From positions 21,211-85,210 of the forward strand of contig CAYSHC010000005.1 in the NCBI GenBank assembly GCA_964430855.1: 64,000 bases of DNA. The letters are read 5' to 3'. Under the pieces are notes generated by a model. It saw only the letters and a program-made list of their open reading frames with translations, did no database searches and was not told where the DNA came from. This document shows positions 28,117 through 37,181 of this stretch, piece by piece (the stretch's first letter is position 1; every line of letters starts with the position of its first letter). A program made the position numbers and the translations under genes. The stretch comes from JAEZDP01 sp964430855 (lineage in GTDB: Bacteria; Acidobacteriota; Vicinamibacteria; Vicinamibacterales; Vicinamibacteraceae).

Positions 28117-28368
28117 ATGCGTATGGCTGAGCGTCGTTCGTTTCTGCTTCGCATCGATCCGGCCGTCCTCGACGCCGTGCAGCGTTGGGCCGACGACGAC
28201 CTGCGCAGCCTCAACGGCCAGATCGAGTTCCTGCTGCGGCGGGCGCTCAAGGATGCGGGACGCGCCGTCACCGGGGCGCGCGACGAACGTGGGGAGCAGC
28301 GGGATCGGGCGGAGCATCGCCGGGCCCGCGCGAGGGACGCGGGCTCCGCGGAGGATGACGACGGGTAG
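28117..28368 (+). CDS. Small ribbon-helix-helix (Arc-like) protein
   Basis: 81-83 residues. The N-terminal 45 (ERRSFLLRIDPAVLDAVQRW, then LNGQIEFLLRRALKDAG) fit an Arc/MetJ ribbon-helix-helix fold. The C-terminal half is charged, low-complexity RD/RA sequence. ATG 28123 (MAERRSF) is as likely as 28117. It lies downstream of the SPFH gene and may regulate it or respond to it. Its TAG stop opens the tandem GGACGG array. Confidence 0.7.
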   Translation: MRMAERRSFLLRIDPAVLDAVQRWADDDLRSLNGQIEFLLRRALKDAGRAVTGARDERGEQRDRAEHRRARARDAGSAEDDDG

Positions 28369-28383
28369 GGCCGCTTCGGACAA

Positions 28384-28526
28384 GGACGGCAGAGCAGGAC
28401 GGCCCGGTAGGACGCTGGGCAGGACGGCTCGGGAGAGGACGGCGCGGAGAGGACGGCGCGGAGAGGACGGCTCGGAAAGGACGGTCGAAGAGGACGGCTC
28501 GGAGAGGACGGCTCGGAGAGCCGTCC
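28384..28526. repeat. Tandem GGACGGCTCGGAGA array ending in a hairpin
   Basis: About ten imperfect copies of a 13-15 bp unit (GGACGGCTCGGAGA type) start near 28384, 28397, 28410, 28422, 28437, 28451, 28465, 28479, 28492 and 28506. The last unit pairs with a single GAGCCGTCC arm to form the 9-bp hairpin 28506-28526. It lies between two convergent stop codons and looks like a terminator element in which one arm has been amplified. Confidence 0.85.
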
Positions 28527-28532
28527 CTACCG

Positions 28533-29420
28533 CTACACGTGTTCTTCTTCGACGAGGGCGGGGTCGATGCGGGTCGTGCGGCGCTCGCGGGCTTCGCGGT
28601 AGATGCGTTCGGGCACGCCCTGCAGATCCCAGGCGAGGCCGACCCAGCTCATGGCCTTGATGACATACCAGGTCGGGTCGAACTCCCACCAGTAGAACCC
28701 GTTGCGCGCCGCGCGCTGGTAGCGGTGGTGGTTGTTGTGCCAGCCCTCGCCAGCCGCGAAGATCGCGGTGAGCACGTTGTTGCGTGACTCGTCCACCGTG
28801 TCGAAGCGGCGCGACCCGTACAGGTGGTTGATCGTGTTGATCGCGAAGGTCGCGTGCGCCAGCGTCGTCGTCGGGAGCAGGAAGCCCCAGGCGAGCCACT
28901 GCATGCCGCCAATCAGGTACATGCTCACGGCGAGCAGCAGCGGCGGCAGCCAGTAGTGCTCGTCGAGGAAGCGGATCTCGGGGTACTTGCCGAAGTCACG
29001 GACGACGGGGTTGTTCGTGGCGACCTTGTCGTGCCGGACGTCGTTCAGGAACCAGCCGAGGTGCGCGTAATAGAACCCGCTGATGATGGGGCTGTGCGGA
29101 TCCCCCTCGCGGTCGGCGAACTTGTGGTGCGTGACGTGATGCCCCGCCCACCAGAGCGGCCCCTTCTGCATCGCGGCCGTCGCGATGAACGTCCAGACAA
29201 ACTGCGCCGGGCGCGTCATCTTGAACGCGCGGTGCGCGAAGTAGCGGTGGAACGTGAGCGTCAGGCCGATGGCCCGCAGGAAGTGCGAAACGGCCCAGAG
29301 GGCGACCATCCCCCACGTGAACGGGACGAACAGGACCAGCAGTGACGACGCCTGGACGAGCCAGAAGAGCGAGAGGGAGATGAGCTTCTTCATGTAGCGG
29401 GGATGATCCGCGGGTATCAC
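28533..29420 (-). CDS. Membrane fatty acid (acyl-CoA) desaturase
   Basis: 295 residues with the three histidine boxes of the acyl-CoA/delta-9 desaturase family: HRYFAH, HHVTHHKFAD and HNNHHRY, spaced among hydrophobic helices. It is a diiron enzyme in the cytoplasmic membrane that introduces a double bond into acyl chains. GTG 29420 overlaps the stop of the small gene upstream (GTGA) and is the preferred start. ATG 29393 (MKKLISLS) is an alternative. A hairpin element lies 7 nt beyond the stop codon. Confidence 0.88.
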   Translation of the reverse strand: MIPADHPRYMKKLISLSLFWLVQASSLLVLFVPFTWGMVALWAVSHFLRAIGLTLTFHRYFAHRAFKMTRPAQFVWTFIATAAMQKGPLWWAGHHVTHHKFADREGDPHSPIISGFYYAHLGWFLNDVRHDKVATNNPVVRDFGKYPEIRFLDEHYWLPPLLLAVSMYLIGGMQWLAWGFLLPTTTLAHATFAINTINHLYGSRRFDTVDESRNNVLTAIFAAGEGWHNNHHRYQRAARNGFYWWEFDPTWYVIKAMSWVGLAWDLQGVPERIYREARERRTTRIDPALVEEEHV

Positions 29421-29641
29421 CCTTCCTCCTCGTACTCTTCCTCGCCTGGAGGCCCGAGTCGGGTGGACGGACGCAGGGACTCTCGATAGTCGTAGAGCGG
29501 GAGATCCTCGACGTGCTGGGTCGACCTGCACTGCGGGGACTTGCTCTCGACGACGACGAGCACGGGGCTGCCTTCGACTCCCTCGCGGAAGCCAATCCGG
29601 CAGCCGCAGGCGAGGCGGGCGTGCGTGAAACCTTTGAGCAT
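29417..29641 (-). CDS. Small Cys-containing hypothetical protein
   Basis: 74 residues beginning LKGFTHARLACGCRIGFREG, with a CxC pair and one further Cys (SPQCRST), and ending in an acidic EEEYEEEG tail. No family is recognised. The GTGA overlap with the desaturase gene and the compact start (MLKGF) argue that it is translated and coupled to that gene. It could be a small accessory or metal-binding protein, but this is not demonstrated. Confidence 0.55.
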   Translation of the reverse strand: MLKGFTHARLACGCRIGFREGVEGSPVLVVVESKSPQCRSTQHVEDLPLYDYRESLRPSTRLGPPGEEEYEEEG

Positions 29642-29751
29642 GTCGATCGGGCGCGAAGGCGAGCCGCACCGCGCCTGCGGCGCAGCCTGCCTCCGAACCA
29701 GCGTCGATCATAGCATCCCCGACGCCTGGGGGCGGTGCGCCACGCGCGGCG

Positions 29752-30288
29752 TCAGAGCAACGCCTTGATTTCGCGCTCGAACTCTTCCTTCGTCCCGAGG
29801 CCCGAGTGCCGCTTGCAGACGGTGCCGTCGCGCGTGATCATGACTGTCACCGGGATGCCCCAGAAGGGCCCGTAGGCCTCCTGGAGGTCGGTGCGGTCGT
29901 TGGCGACGAGCAGGGGGTAGTTGACCCCGTACTCCTCGGCAAACGGCTTCAGCAGCTGCGGGTCGTCCTCGATCTGCACCCCGACGAACGTCACGCCCTG
30001 GTCGCGGTACTGCTCCTGCAACTCCACGAAGAACGGCGTCTCGACCTTGCAGGGCCCGCACCAGGTGGCGAAGAAGTTCATCAGCACCACCTGCCCCTTG
30101 AAGTCGCGCAGGCGGACGTCCCGGCCGTGCACGTCGGGCACGGTGAAGTCGAAGTTGGCCTGCTGGCCCTTGACGTCGCAGTGCTCCAGCCTCGCGCCCG
30201 TGGTCTGGGTGCCCGACGGAATGAACGGAATCGCGGCCAGTCCCAGCCCCAGAGCGAGAATCCCGGCGATGATCCAGCGACGGTTCAT
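29752..30288 (-). CDS. TlpA/ResA-like thioredoxin-fold protein, membrane-anchored
   Basis: 178 residues. The N-terminal helix (WIIAGILALGLGLAAIPFI) is an uncleaved anchor or signal. It is followed by the thioredoxin-like AhpC-TSA/Redoxin domain with the active site FFATWCGPCKVE (WCGPC) and cis-Pro in GIPVTVMITRDG. It probably reduces disulfides in the periplasm, for example in cytochrome maturation, though no cytochrome genes are nearby. ATG 30288 (MNRRW) is preferred over an upstream in-frame ATG. An extra Cys (LEHCDV) lies between the anchor and the domain. Confidence 0.88.
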   Translation of the reverse strand: MNRRWIIAGILALGLGLAAIPFIPSGTQTTGARLEHCDVKGQQANFDFTVPDVHGRDVRLRDFKGQVVLMNFFATWCGPCKVETPFFVELQEQYRDQGVTFVGVQIEDDPQLLKPFAEEYGVNYPLLVANDRTDLQEAYGPFWGIPVTVMITRDGTVCKRHSGLGTKEEFEREIKALL

Positions 30289-30510
30289 GACAGGTCTAGT
30301 GTGACACACCCGCGCCCCGACCTCCCCCCCTGCTGAGACGTCTTACGGCTGAAGTGGACCGCGCGGCGATGCCGCGGCCCGCCCGCCGGAAGTCGAGGGG
30401 GCTCACGTCGTTGCGGGTGGGGGGCTTCCGCAGTACCATGACGCCCACCCTGACTGGACCGGCCCGATTTGCCACGCGCTCTGCCGATTTGCCCAGCCCG
30501 AGGAGTTCGT

Positions 30511-33500
30511 ATGCTTACGTCGCCGCGCTCGTGGTGGCGCCACGTCGCCATGGGGCTGCTCCTGTCGTCGGGGGTCACCCCGGCGCTGGCCCAGACGCCA
30601 TTCGTCCCGTACTTCGGCAAGAACGAAATCAGGTACGACACGTTCCGCTGGACGATCTACACGACCGATCACTTCGAGATCTACTACTACCCTGAGACCG
30701 AGCAGCACCTCGAACGCATCGCCGCCTACGCCGAGAGCGCCTACCAGAAGCTGAGCTCCGAGCTCAAGCACGACCTCGGCTTCAAGGTGCCGCTGCTCAT
30801 CTTCAAGACGCAGGCAGAGTTCCAGCAGCAGAACGTGATCCCCGGGGCCGTCAGCGAGGGGGTGGCCGCCTTCGCCGAGCCGTCGCGCAACCGGATGCTG
30901 GTGCCGATCGACGAGCCGCCCGACCAGCTCTACCGCCTGATCACCCACGAGCTGACGCACATCTTCGAGTTCGACATCATTCCGCGCTCGCTCGTGAGCC
31001 GCGGCGTCCCGCTGTGGGTGGACGAGGGCCTGGCCGACTACATGGCGGGCGTCTGGCGCCCGCTCGACCTGATGACCGTGCGCGATGCCACCGTGGCCGA
31101 CATCATCCCGTCGATGAGCGACTTCGACGGCTACGGCAACTTCAGCAACCCCCGCCTGGTCTACAACCTGGGGCACGCGGCCTTCGAGTTCATCGAGGAG
31201 CGGTGGGGCAAGGAAGGCATCCGGCAGTTCCTGTTCTCGCTGCGCAAGACGGCCATCGGCGGCGGCGAGGGCGCGTTCGAGGAGGCGCTGCGCATCAGCC
31301 CGGACGAGTTCGACCAGCAGTTTGACAGCTACATGAAGGCGCGCTTCAAGCCGTTCCGCGACAAGGAGCGGCCGGCCGACTACGGGCGGAACCTGGCGCC
31401 CGACCCGTCCGAGACGCCCTACACGGCGCTGCTGTCGATCGAGCCCTCGCCCTCGGGCGACCTGCTCGCGGCCGTCGTCGGCAACCGCAAGGACGGCGAG
31501 CTCGACATCATCCTGGTGTCGGCGCGCGACAGGCAGGTGGTGCGCAACCTCACCTCGGGGTTCAGCAAGGACCGCGGCTACGAGTTCATCGCCGTCCCGG
31601 GCGCCCGCTGGAACACGGTGCCATGGATCGCGTGGGCGCCGCACGGCGACCGCCTGGCCTTCTTCGCCCGCACCGAGAAGCAGCGGTCGCTGATTCTCAT
31701 GAACGTGGTCACGGGCCGGATCGAGGACCGCATCTACATGGACAGCGTCGACGTGCCCGAGTCGCCCGAGTTCTCGCTCGACGGCCGCAAGGTGTACTTC
31801 TCGGCGCTGCGCAACGCCGTCGGCGACATCTTCGAGCTCGACCTCGAGACCCGCGAGGTGCGCAACCTCACCAACGACGCGTTTGCCGACTACGCGCCGA
31901 CGATCTCGCCCGACGGCACGTCGCTCGTCTACCTCGCGCGCGTCAGCGGCAACGACAAGATCTTCAGGCTCGACCTCGCCACCGGCGAGAAGACCCAGCT
32001 CACCTTCGGCACCCACGACGAGGGCGGGCCGCAGTTCCTCGACGCCAACACGCTGATCTTCCCGTCGACGGCGACCGACCCGTCACAGCCCGTCGAGCCG
32101 GAAGTCGTGCGCAACGGGCAGATCTACAACCTGTGGACGCTCGACCTGCGCACGGGCGAGCTGCGCCAGTACACCGACGCGCTCACCGGCAACCTCTCGC
32201 CCGTGGTCGTCCCGGCCGAGGGCGACGAGAAGCGCGTCGCGTTTGTCACCTACTACAAGGGCGAGTACGGGCTGCACACGCAGACCTTCTCGGAGCCCGT
32301 CGTCACGGCCACCACGGCAGACTTCGGCGAGCCCGGGCCGATCGTCGATTTCCAGGCGCCGCTGTCGCACACGCTGATTCCCGCCAACGCGCGCGTCAAG
32401 GGCCGGTTCGAGAAGATGTTCCTCGACGGCCGCCCGCCGGTGAACCTCGGCGTGACCAGCGGCGGCGACGTCTTCGGCGGCACGGCCGTCTCGTTCAGCG
32501 ACGTGCTCGGCGACCAGAACTTCACGTTCTTTGCCGCCTCGGTCGCGCAGTACCGGACGCTGGCCGCTTCCTATACCGACCTGTCGCGGCGGTTCCAGTA
32601 CGCCATCCAGGGCTTCTCGCAGACGCAGTTCTTCTACGGCCTGGTGCCGGGCTTCTACGACCCCTCGCTCACGCTGTTCCTGCGGCGTGACGACGCGCTG
32701 GCGACGCGGTCGATCAACGGGGCGAGCGCCTTCGGCATCTACCCGTTCACGCGGTACACGCGCGTCGAGCTGTTCGGCGGCGTGGCGCACTACAACGACG
32801 AGTTCCGCAACCAGGCGCTCCAGGACCTGTCCGACCTGTACCAGGAGCAGCGCTTCGGCGCCCGGATCTTCAACAACGGCACGGCCGTGCCGATTGGCGC
32901 GGCGCTCGTCCACGAGTCGACGGTCTTCCGCGAGTATGGCCCGCTGGCGGGCAGCACGTACCGGCTGGCCTACCAGGTGGCCCCGAAGATCGGCAACACG
33001 CTGTCGCGCCAGACGTTCGACGGCGACGTCCGCTACTACCAGCGGATCGGCACCAACGGCGTCGCGGCGTTCCGGCTGCGCGGCTTCAAGAGCATCGGCG
33101 ACACTCCCGACTACTTCTTCTTCGGCGGCAACTCGGAGCTGCGCGGCTACGACTACCTGGAGTTTGTCGGCAACTCGGGGTTCTTCGCGAACGCGGAGCT
33201 GCGCTTCCCTCTCATCCAGGCGATGCTCACGCCCATCGGCGTGCTGGGTGGCGTGCGCGGGGTGTTCTTCGCCGGGCTCGGCGCGGCCAGCCTCCAGGGC
33301 CGGCCGTCCAACGCGTCGTTCGTCTCGGGCAACGAGGACCAGGGCTTCACGTTCGCGACGTCGAAAGACGAGGTCGTCCGGCAGATCATCGGCTTCGAGG
33401 TCGACGAGTTCGGCTTCCCCACCGAGCCGATCTACGGCGAGCCGCGCGTGATCTCGGGGTTCCGCCTGCGCGACGGCCGCGCCTCGTACGGCATCGGCCT

Positions 33501-33654
33501 CGAGACCTTCCTGATCGGGTTCCCGATCCACTTCGACTGGTCGTGGAAGACCCTCTTCAACAAGGAGTGGGAGGACGTGGTCTACGCGTTCCAGGGCGGG
33601 AGCGCCCGGTTCCGCAAGCCGCGCTTCCAGGTCTGGATCGGGTACGACTTCTGA
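30511..33654 (+). CDS. Peptidase MA-like/TolB-propeller/outer-membrane barrel protein
   Basis: 1047 residues. A signal peptide (ending PALAQ) is followed by a gluzincin-type domain with HExxH (THELTHIF, His about 146) and the downstream Glu in WVDEGLADYMAG. Next come TolB/PD40 propeller repeats (about 300-600; e.g. SPDGTSLVYLARVSGNDKIF). The C-terminal 400 residues are beta-rich and end in an aromatic residue (VWIGYDF), as in Omp85/BamA-like barrels. It would be an outer-membrane protein with a periplasmic protease-like and propeller part. AGGAG precedes ATG 30511. Whether the protease is active is unknown. The same architecture is common in acidobacteria. Confidence 0.82.
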   Translation: MLTSPRSWWRHVAMGLLLSSGVTPALAQTPFVPYFGKNEIRYDTFRWTIYTTDHFEIYYYPETEQHLERIAAYAESAYQKLSSELKHDLGFKVPLLIFKTQAEFQQQNVIPGAVSEGVAAFAEPSRNRMLVPIDEPPDQLYRLITHELTHIFEFDIIPRSLVSRGVPLWVDEGLADYMAGVWRPLDLMTVRDATVADIIPSMSDFDGYGNFSNPRLVYNLGHAAFEFIEERWGKEGIRQFLFSLRKTAIGGGEGAFEEALRISPDEFDQQFDSYMKARFKPFRDKERPADYGRNLAPDPSETPYTALLSIEPSPSGDLLAAVVGNRKDGELDIILVSARDRQVVRNLTSGFSKDRGYEFIAVPGARWNTVPWIAWAPHGDRLAFFARTEKQRSLILMNVVTGRIEDRIYMDSVDVPESPEFSLDGRKVYFSALRNAVGDIFELDLETREVRNLTNDAFADYAPTISPDGTSLVYLARVSGNDKIFRLDLATGEKTQLTFGTHDEGGPQFLDANTLIFPSTATDPSQPVEPEVVRNGQIYNLWTLDLRTGELRQYTDALTGNLSPVVVPAEGDEKRVAFVTYYKGEYGLHTQTFSEPVVTATTADFGEPGPIVDFQAPLSHTLIPANARVKGRFEKMFLDGRPPVNLGVTSGGDVFGGTAVSFSDVLGDQNFTFFAASVAQYRTLAASYTDLSRRFQYAIQGFSQTQFFYGLVPGFYDPSLTLFLRRDDALATRSINGASAFGIYPFTRYTRVELFGGVAHYNDEFRNQALQDLSDLYQEQRFGARIFNNGTAVPIGAALVHESTVFREYGPLAGSTYRLAYQVAPKIGNTLSRQTFDGDVRYYQRIGTNGVAAFRLRGFKSIGDTPDYFFFGGNSELRGYDYLEFVGNSGFFANAELRFPLIQAMLTPIGVLGGVRGVFFAGLGAASLQGRPSNASFVSGNEDQGFTFATSKDEVVRQIIGFEVDEFGFPTEPIYGEPRVISGFRLRDGRASYGIGLETFLIGFPIHFDWSWKTLFNKEWEDVVYAFQGGSARFRKPRFQVWIGYDF

Positions 33655-33724
33655 GGTGCGCGCCGGGGACCGCCACACAGGGTGGCGCGCACCCCGGGGC
33701 GTCCGCCCCGATCCGAACGCATCG

Positions 33725-34219
33725 ATGTCCGAGACGTCCCTTCAGCCGAGAGCCGCGTCCGAGTCGTTCACCGAGATGGTGCAGGTGGTGCTGCCCAACG
33801 ACGCGAACCCGCTCGGGTTCATCCTGGGCGGCACCGTCATGCACCTCATGGACATCGCCGGCGCCATCGCGTCGTTCCGGCACACCCGCCGGCGCGTGGT
33901 GACGGCCGCCGTCGACGGGCTCCAGTTCCTCCACTCGATCAAGGTCGGCGACCTCATCATCCTGCGGGCCCAGGTGTCGGCGACGTTCACGACCTCGCTC
34001 GAGGTGTGGGTGCAGGTGCTGTGTGAAGAGGCGTTGACCGGCGTCCGCCGCCCGACCTCGCAGGCCTACTTCACCTTCGTCGCCATCGACGAGGCGGGCA
34101 CGCCGGTGGCCGTGCCGCCGCTGCTGCTCCAGACCGACGAGGAGCGCGAGCGCGCGGCGGGCGCCGCGGCGCGACGGGCCGCGCGGCTCGCTGCCCGTGC
34201 TGCCTCGCGGCGGGACTAG
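33725..34219 (+). CDS. Acyl-CoA thioesterase (hot-dog fold)
   Basis: 164 residues. The hot-dog core begins with the YciA/BACH-type signature MVQVVLPNDANPLGFILGG and VMHLMDIAGAIAS, and ends in an Arg/Ala-rich helix. The family hydrolyses acyl-CoA thioesters. Substrate chain length is not predictable. ATG 33725 was chosen as the first start in front of the core. It lies about 70 bp downstream of the barrel protein and may be co-transcribed with it. Confidence 0.87.
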   Translation: MSETSLQPRAASESFTEMVQVVLPNDANPLGFILGGTVMHLMDIAGAIASFRHTRRRVVTAAVDGLQFLHSIKVGDLIILRAQVSATFTTSLEVWVQVLCEEALTGVRRPTSQAYFTFVAIDEAGTPVAVPPLLLQTDEERERAAGAAARRAARLAARAASRRD

Positions 34220-34240
34220 CGCGTCGACCGTCCCCGGGCG

Positions 34241-35785
34241 TCAGTTGTGCAGGAGCATGCGCCCGCTGCCGAGATCCAGCGACACCGTGTAGCGGCTCAG
34301 GAACTTGTGGCCGAGAATCCCCCCGACCTCGTACCCGAGGAGCACGCTCGGGGCGCGCAGGTTGAGCACCACGAGTGACGAGCGCGCCAGCTTCACGTCG
34401 TCCACCTCGAGATCCACGCCCGGCAGGAGGAACGCGTCGCGGTCCCAGCCCGACGACCCGTAAACCTTCAGCGGGATGCGACGGAAGCGCCCCAGCTGCT
34501 CGAGGCCGACTGCCGTCGTCCGGCTGATCGAGATCGCCTGGCCGCCGGTGTCGACGACGAAGGCGGCGGGCCTGTCGCCGTTGACGGTGCCGCGCACGGT
34601 GGCGAGCCGGTGCATCCAGAGCGGCATCTCGATGTTGGCCGGCGTCTCGGGCGGCGGCAGCGTCTTGGCCATGATCAGCTCGCCGCGGTTGTAGTCCACG
34701 CGCATCGACAGGCCCAGCGCGAGCGGCGAGATGGCGTCGATCTCCTGGGACGGGATGCGGCGCAGCGGCGGGTCCTTGATCATCGCGGGGACGTGCTCCA
34801 CGCGCAGCGTCCCGACCTCGAGGCTCGCGATACGCGCGAGCTTCAGCCGGCGCAGCCCGACCTCCCCCACGCCGGCGCTGAGCGTCTCGGCCACCGAGTA
34901 CACACGCGCGGCGCGGGCGCTGTCCTCGGAGAGCACCGTCATCTCGGCGCCCGTGTCGACGATGAGGTCGCGCGTCCAGCGGTCATTGATCCTGACCTTG
35001 ACAAACAGCTTCTCGTTCTCGATCCGGAACGGCACGACGTGCACCTGGTCGCGCACGGCGGGCGTCATGCGCAGCGGCTCGCGGTCCCTGAAGTGGCGGA
35101 GGAACTTGATGCGCGCGCGCGCGAGCTTGATCTGGTCCTTGAAGCCGTTCTTCGGAAGGAGCGTGATGTAGCGTTCGAGTTCGTCGGCGGCGACCTGGTA
35201 GTTGCGCGATCGCTCGAGCAGGTACGCGCGCGTGTGGCGGTACTCGGGGACGTGCGGCTCCCGCTCGATGGCCTCCGAGACGAGCGCCAGCGCCTCCGCC
35301 GTCCGGCCCCGGGCGTCGAGCACACGGGCCATGCCGTGGTTGGCCGCGGCAAGGTTCGGCGCCAGCGCGAGCGCCCGGCTGTAGGCGGCGGCGGCTTCCT
35401 CGAAGTGGCCGACGCTCCAGAGCGCGTCGGCGCGCAGCGCGGTGTCGGCGGCATCCACCGACAGGTCCGAAAGCAGCGCCGACTCGTCGGCCGCCTGCCG
35501 GAAGTCGCCCACGCGCAGCAGCGCGCGCACGACAGCGCGCGTCGAGGCGAGCGCCAGATCCGGATTCAGTTCGCGGGCCCGCAGGTAGGCCTGGACGGCC
35601 TCGCGGTACTTGGCCCGCTCGAAGAGGGTCTCCGCGCGCAGGATCTCGGCGCTCGCGTCCTCGACGCCCGCGGAGGGGTGGACCGTCGTCGCGAAGACGG
35701 CGGCGACGACCGCCCCCGCGCAGGCGAGGCGGCCGCGACGCCAGAGGGGGCGGACACAGAAACGGCGACTATCGGCGAAGGGCAT
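34241..35785 (-). CDS. TPR protein with two retropepsin-like aspartic protease domains
   Basis: 514 residues. A signal peptide is followed by TPR-type helices (about 45-220). Two retropepsin-like domains follow, each with the active-site DTG: RDLIVDTGAEMTVLS (about 278) and AAFVVDTGGQAISIS (about 405). The second flap/hydrophobic motif is VGGILGHKFLSRY. Bacterial retropepsin-like domains with paired DTG sites could form a single active site within one chain, as pepsins do. Exported; substrate unknown. The gene has its own region and is convergent with the thioesterase. Confidence 0.82.
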   Translation of the reverse strand: MPFADSRRFCVRPLWRRGRLACAGAVVAAVFATTVHPSAGVEDASAEILRAETLFERAKYREAVQAYLRARELNPDLALASTRAVVRALLRVGDFRQAADESALLSDLSVDAADTALRADALWSVGHFEEAAAAYSRALALAPNLAAANHGMARVLDARGRTAEALALVSEAIEREPHVPEYRHTRAYLLERSRNYQVAADELERYITLLPKNGFKDQIKLARARIKFLRHFRDREPLRMTPAVRDQVHVVPFRIENEKLFVKVRINDRWTRDLIVDTGAEMTVLSEDSARAARVYSVAETLSAGVGEVGLRRLKLARIASLEVGTLRVEHVPAMIKDPPLRRIPSQEIDAISPLALGLSMRVDYNRGELIMAKTLPPPETPANIEMPLWMHRLATVRGTVNGDRPAAFVVDTGGQAISISRTTAVGLEQLGRFRRIPLKVYGSSGWDRDAFLLPGVDLEVDDVKLARSSLVVLNLRAPSVLLGYEVGGILGHKFLSRYTVSLDLGSGRMLLHN

Positions 35786-35847
35786 GCCGGCATACGCTCC
35801 TGCAGACGAACCCGGGCCGCCGGGAGGCCCGGGAACGGAGCCTCCGC

Positions 35848-36095
<248 letters not shown>

Positions 36096-36108
<13 letters not shown>

Positions 36109-36857
36109 GAGTCCTCCGATGTGGGGATGCTGCCTGGATCGGCCTCGCGCGGCAGGTGCCCGAGGCGAAGCGACGTCGCCCGGGCCAGGTCCCAGGCGGC
36201 ACGCACATGCACGTCGTGGAGCGGCTGCTCCGCCGAAGCGTGCGAGAACACGCCCACGCGTGCGACTTCCTCGCCGGTGTAGTCGCGCACCGGCGCGCAG
36301 GCGCAGTTGAGGCGCAGGGAAGGGCGACCGTCGCCGTCGCCGAGCCGCCGGACCACGTCGCGACTCCGGCGGACGTCGGCGGCGACGCACAGCCGGGCGC
36401 AGCTGAGGCGCCGCGCCTGCTCGCCCGAGAAGAACATCGAGCAGTGGCTGGGCATCGGCTTGCCGTAGGCCGTGTACATCGCCGGCGCCTCGTGCTGCCC
36501 GCCCCAGACGTAGCTCACCTCGCCCTCGGCGGGCGCGGCGACGAAGGCGCGGACCGGCGTCCTCACCGTGTACGCGCGCAGCGCAGGGAACGCGTGCAGC
36601 CGCAGTTCCGAGCGCTTGAGGTACTTGAAGCTGAGGTCGAGCACCTTCAGCGTCAGCGCGTACCTGCCGGTCTCGGCGTCCTGGTGGACGAACCCGCGGC
36701 GGCGCAGGATGCCGAGCAGCCGGTGTGCCGTCGGCGCCGCCAGCTGGGCGCGCGCCGCGACCGTGCGGAGCGGCAGCCCCTGCGGCTCCTCGCTGAGCAC
36801 TTCCAGCAGGAAGAGCGCCTTGTCCACCGACGTCGGCTGCGGCTCGCGCTGACTCAT
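36096..36857 (-). CDS. IclR-family transcriptional regulator
   Basis: 253 residues. The N-terminal winged helix (SVDKALFLLEVLSEEPQGLP, then LAAPTAHRLLGILRRRGFVH) is followed by an IclR effector domain with a Cys in SLRLNCACAPVRDY. ATG 36857 was chosen because it opens the HTH directly. The promoter side carries a perfect 7-bp inverted repeat (36865-36883), which may be its own operator. It is coupled to the ferredoxin gene downstream. The effector and target genes are unknown. Confidence 0.87.
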
Positions 36858-36864
36858 TCCACTA

Positions 36865-36883
36865 TGCGGAATGAATTTCCGCA
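36865..36883. promoter_or_regulatory. Candidate IclR operator (inverted repeat)
   Basis: TGCGGAA, 5-nt spacer TGAAT, TTCCGCA. It lies 8 nt before the IclR start codon. IclR-family boxes are usually AT-richer palindromes around a GGAA/TTCC core, which this has. It implies autoregulation. Confidence 0.5.
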
Positions 36884-36942
36884 AGTCGGATACTACGCCT
36901 CGCGCTCCGACAGAACAAGGGCCGGATGCAGTCGGAGTTTGT

Positions 36943-37130
36943 GGGGTCAGGTCTCGCGGCGGGCCCTGGGTGGGGTCAGGTCTCGGCACGAGGGGGACGC
37001 AGAAATGGCCACGGCCGACAAATGCCACGAACAGAACCACTTACGTGGCAAAGGCCGGCCGTGGAGGGACCACGTCAGGCGCTCGTGCCGAGACCTGACC
37101 CCAGACCCGCCCGCCGCGAGACCTGACCCC
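36943..37130. repeat. 188-bp nested palindromic element built from GAGACCTGACCCC repeats
   Basis: Four nested perfect inverted repeats. The outer 21-bp arms are at 36943-36963/37110-37130. The next 21-bp arms are at 36972-36992/37082-37102. A 9-bp pair is at 37009-37017/37056-37064 (CCACGGCCG/CGGCCGTGG). A central 7-bp pair is at 37023-37029/37044-37050 (TGCCACG/CGTGGCA). Both 21-bp arms begin with the GGGGTCAGGTCTCG unit seen elsewhere in the window. It has no coding capacity and lies between the divergent IclR and hybrid kinase genes. Confidence 0.92.
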
Positions 37131-37181
37131 ACCGGCGGGCGAGTGCGGAAACCGCGCACGTGTGCCGATTGCCCTGACCGA

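Noticed and set aside
28384..28526. Possible second CRISPR array
   Set aside because: The units are 13-15 bp in direct contact without unique spacers, and they match one arm of a nearby hairpin element.
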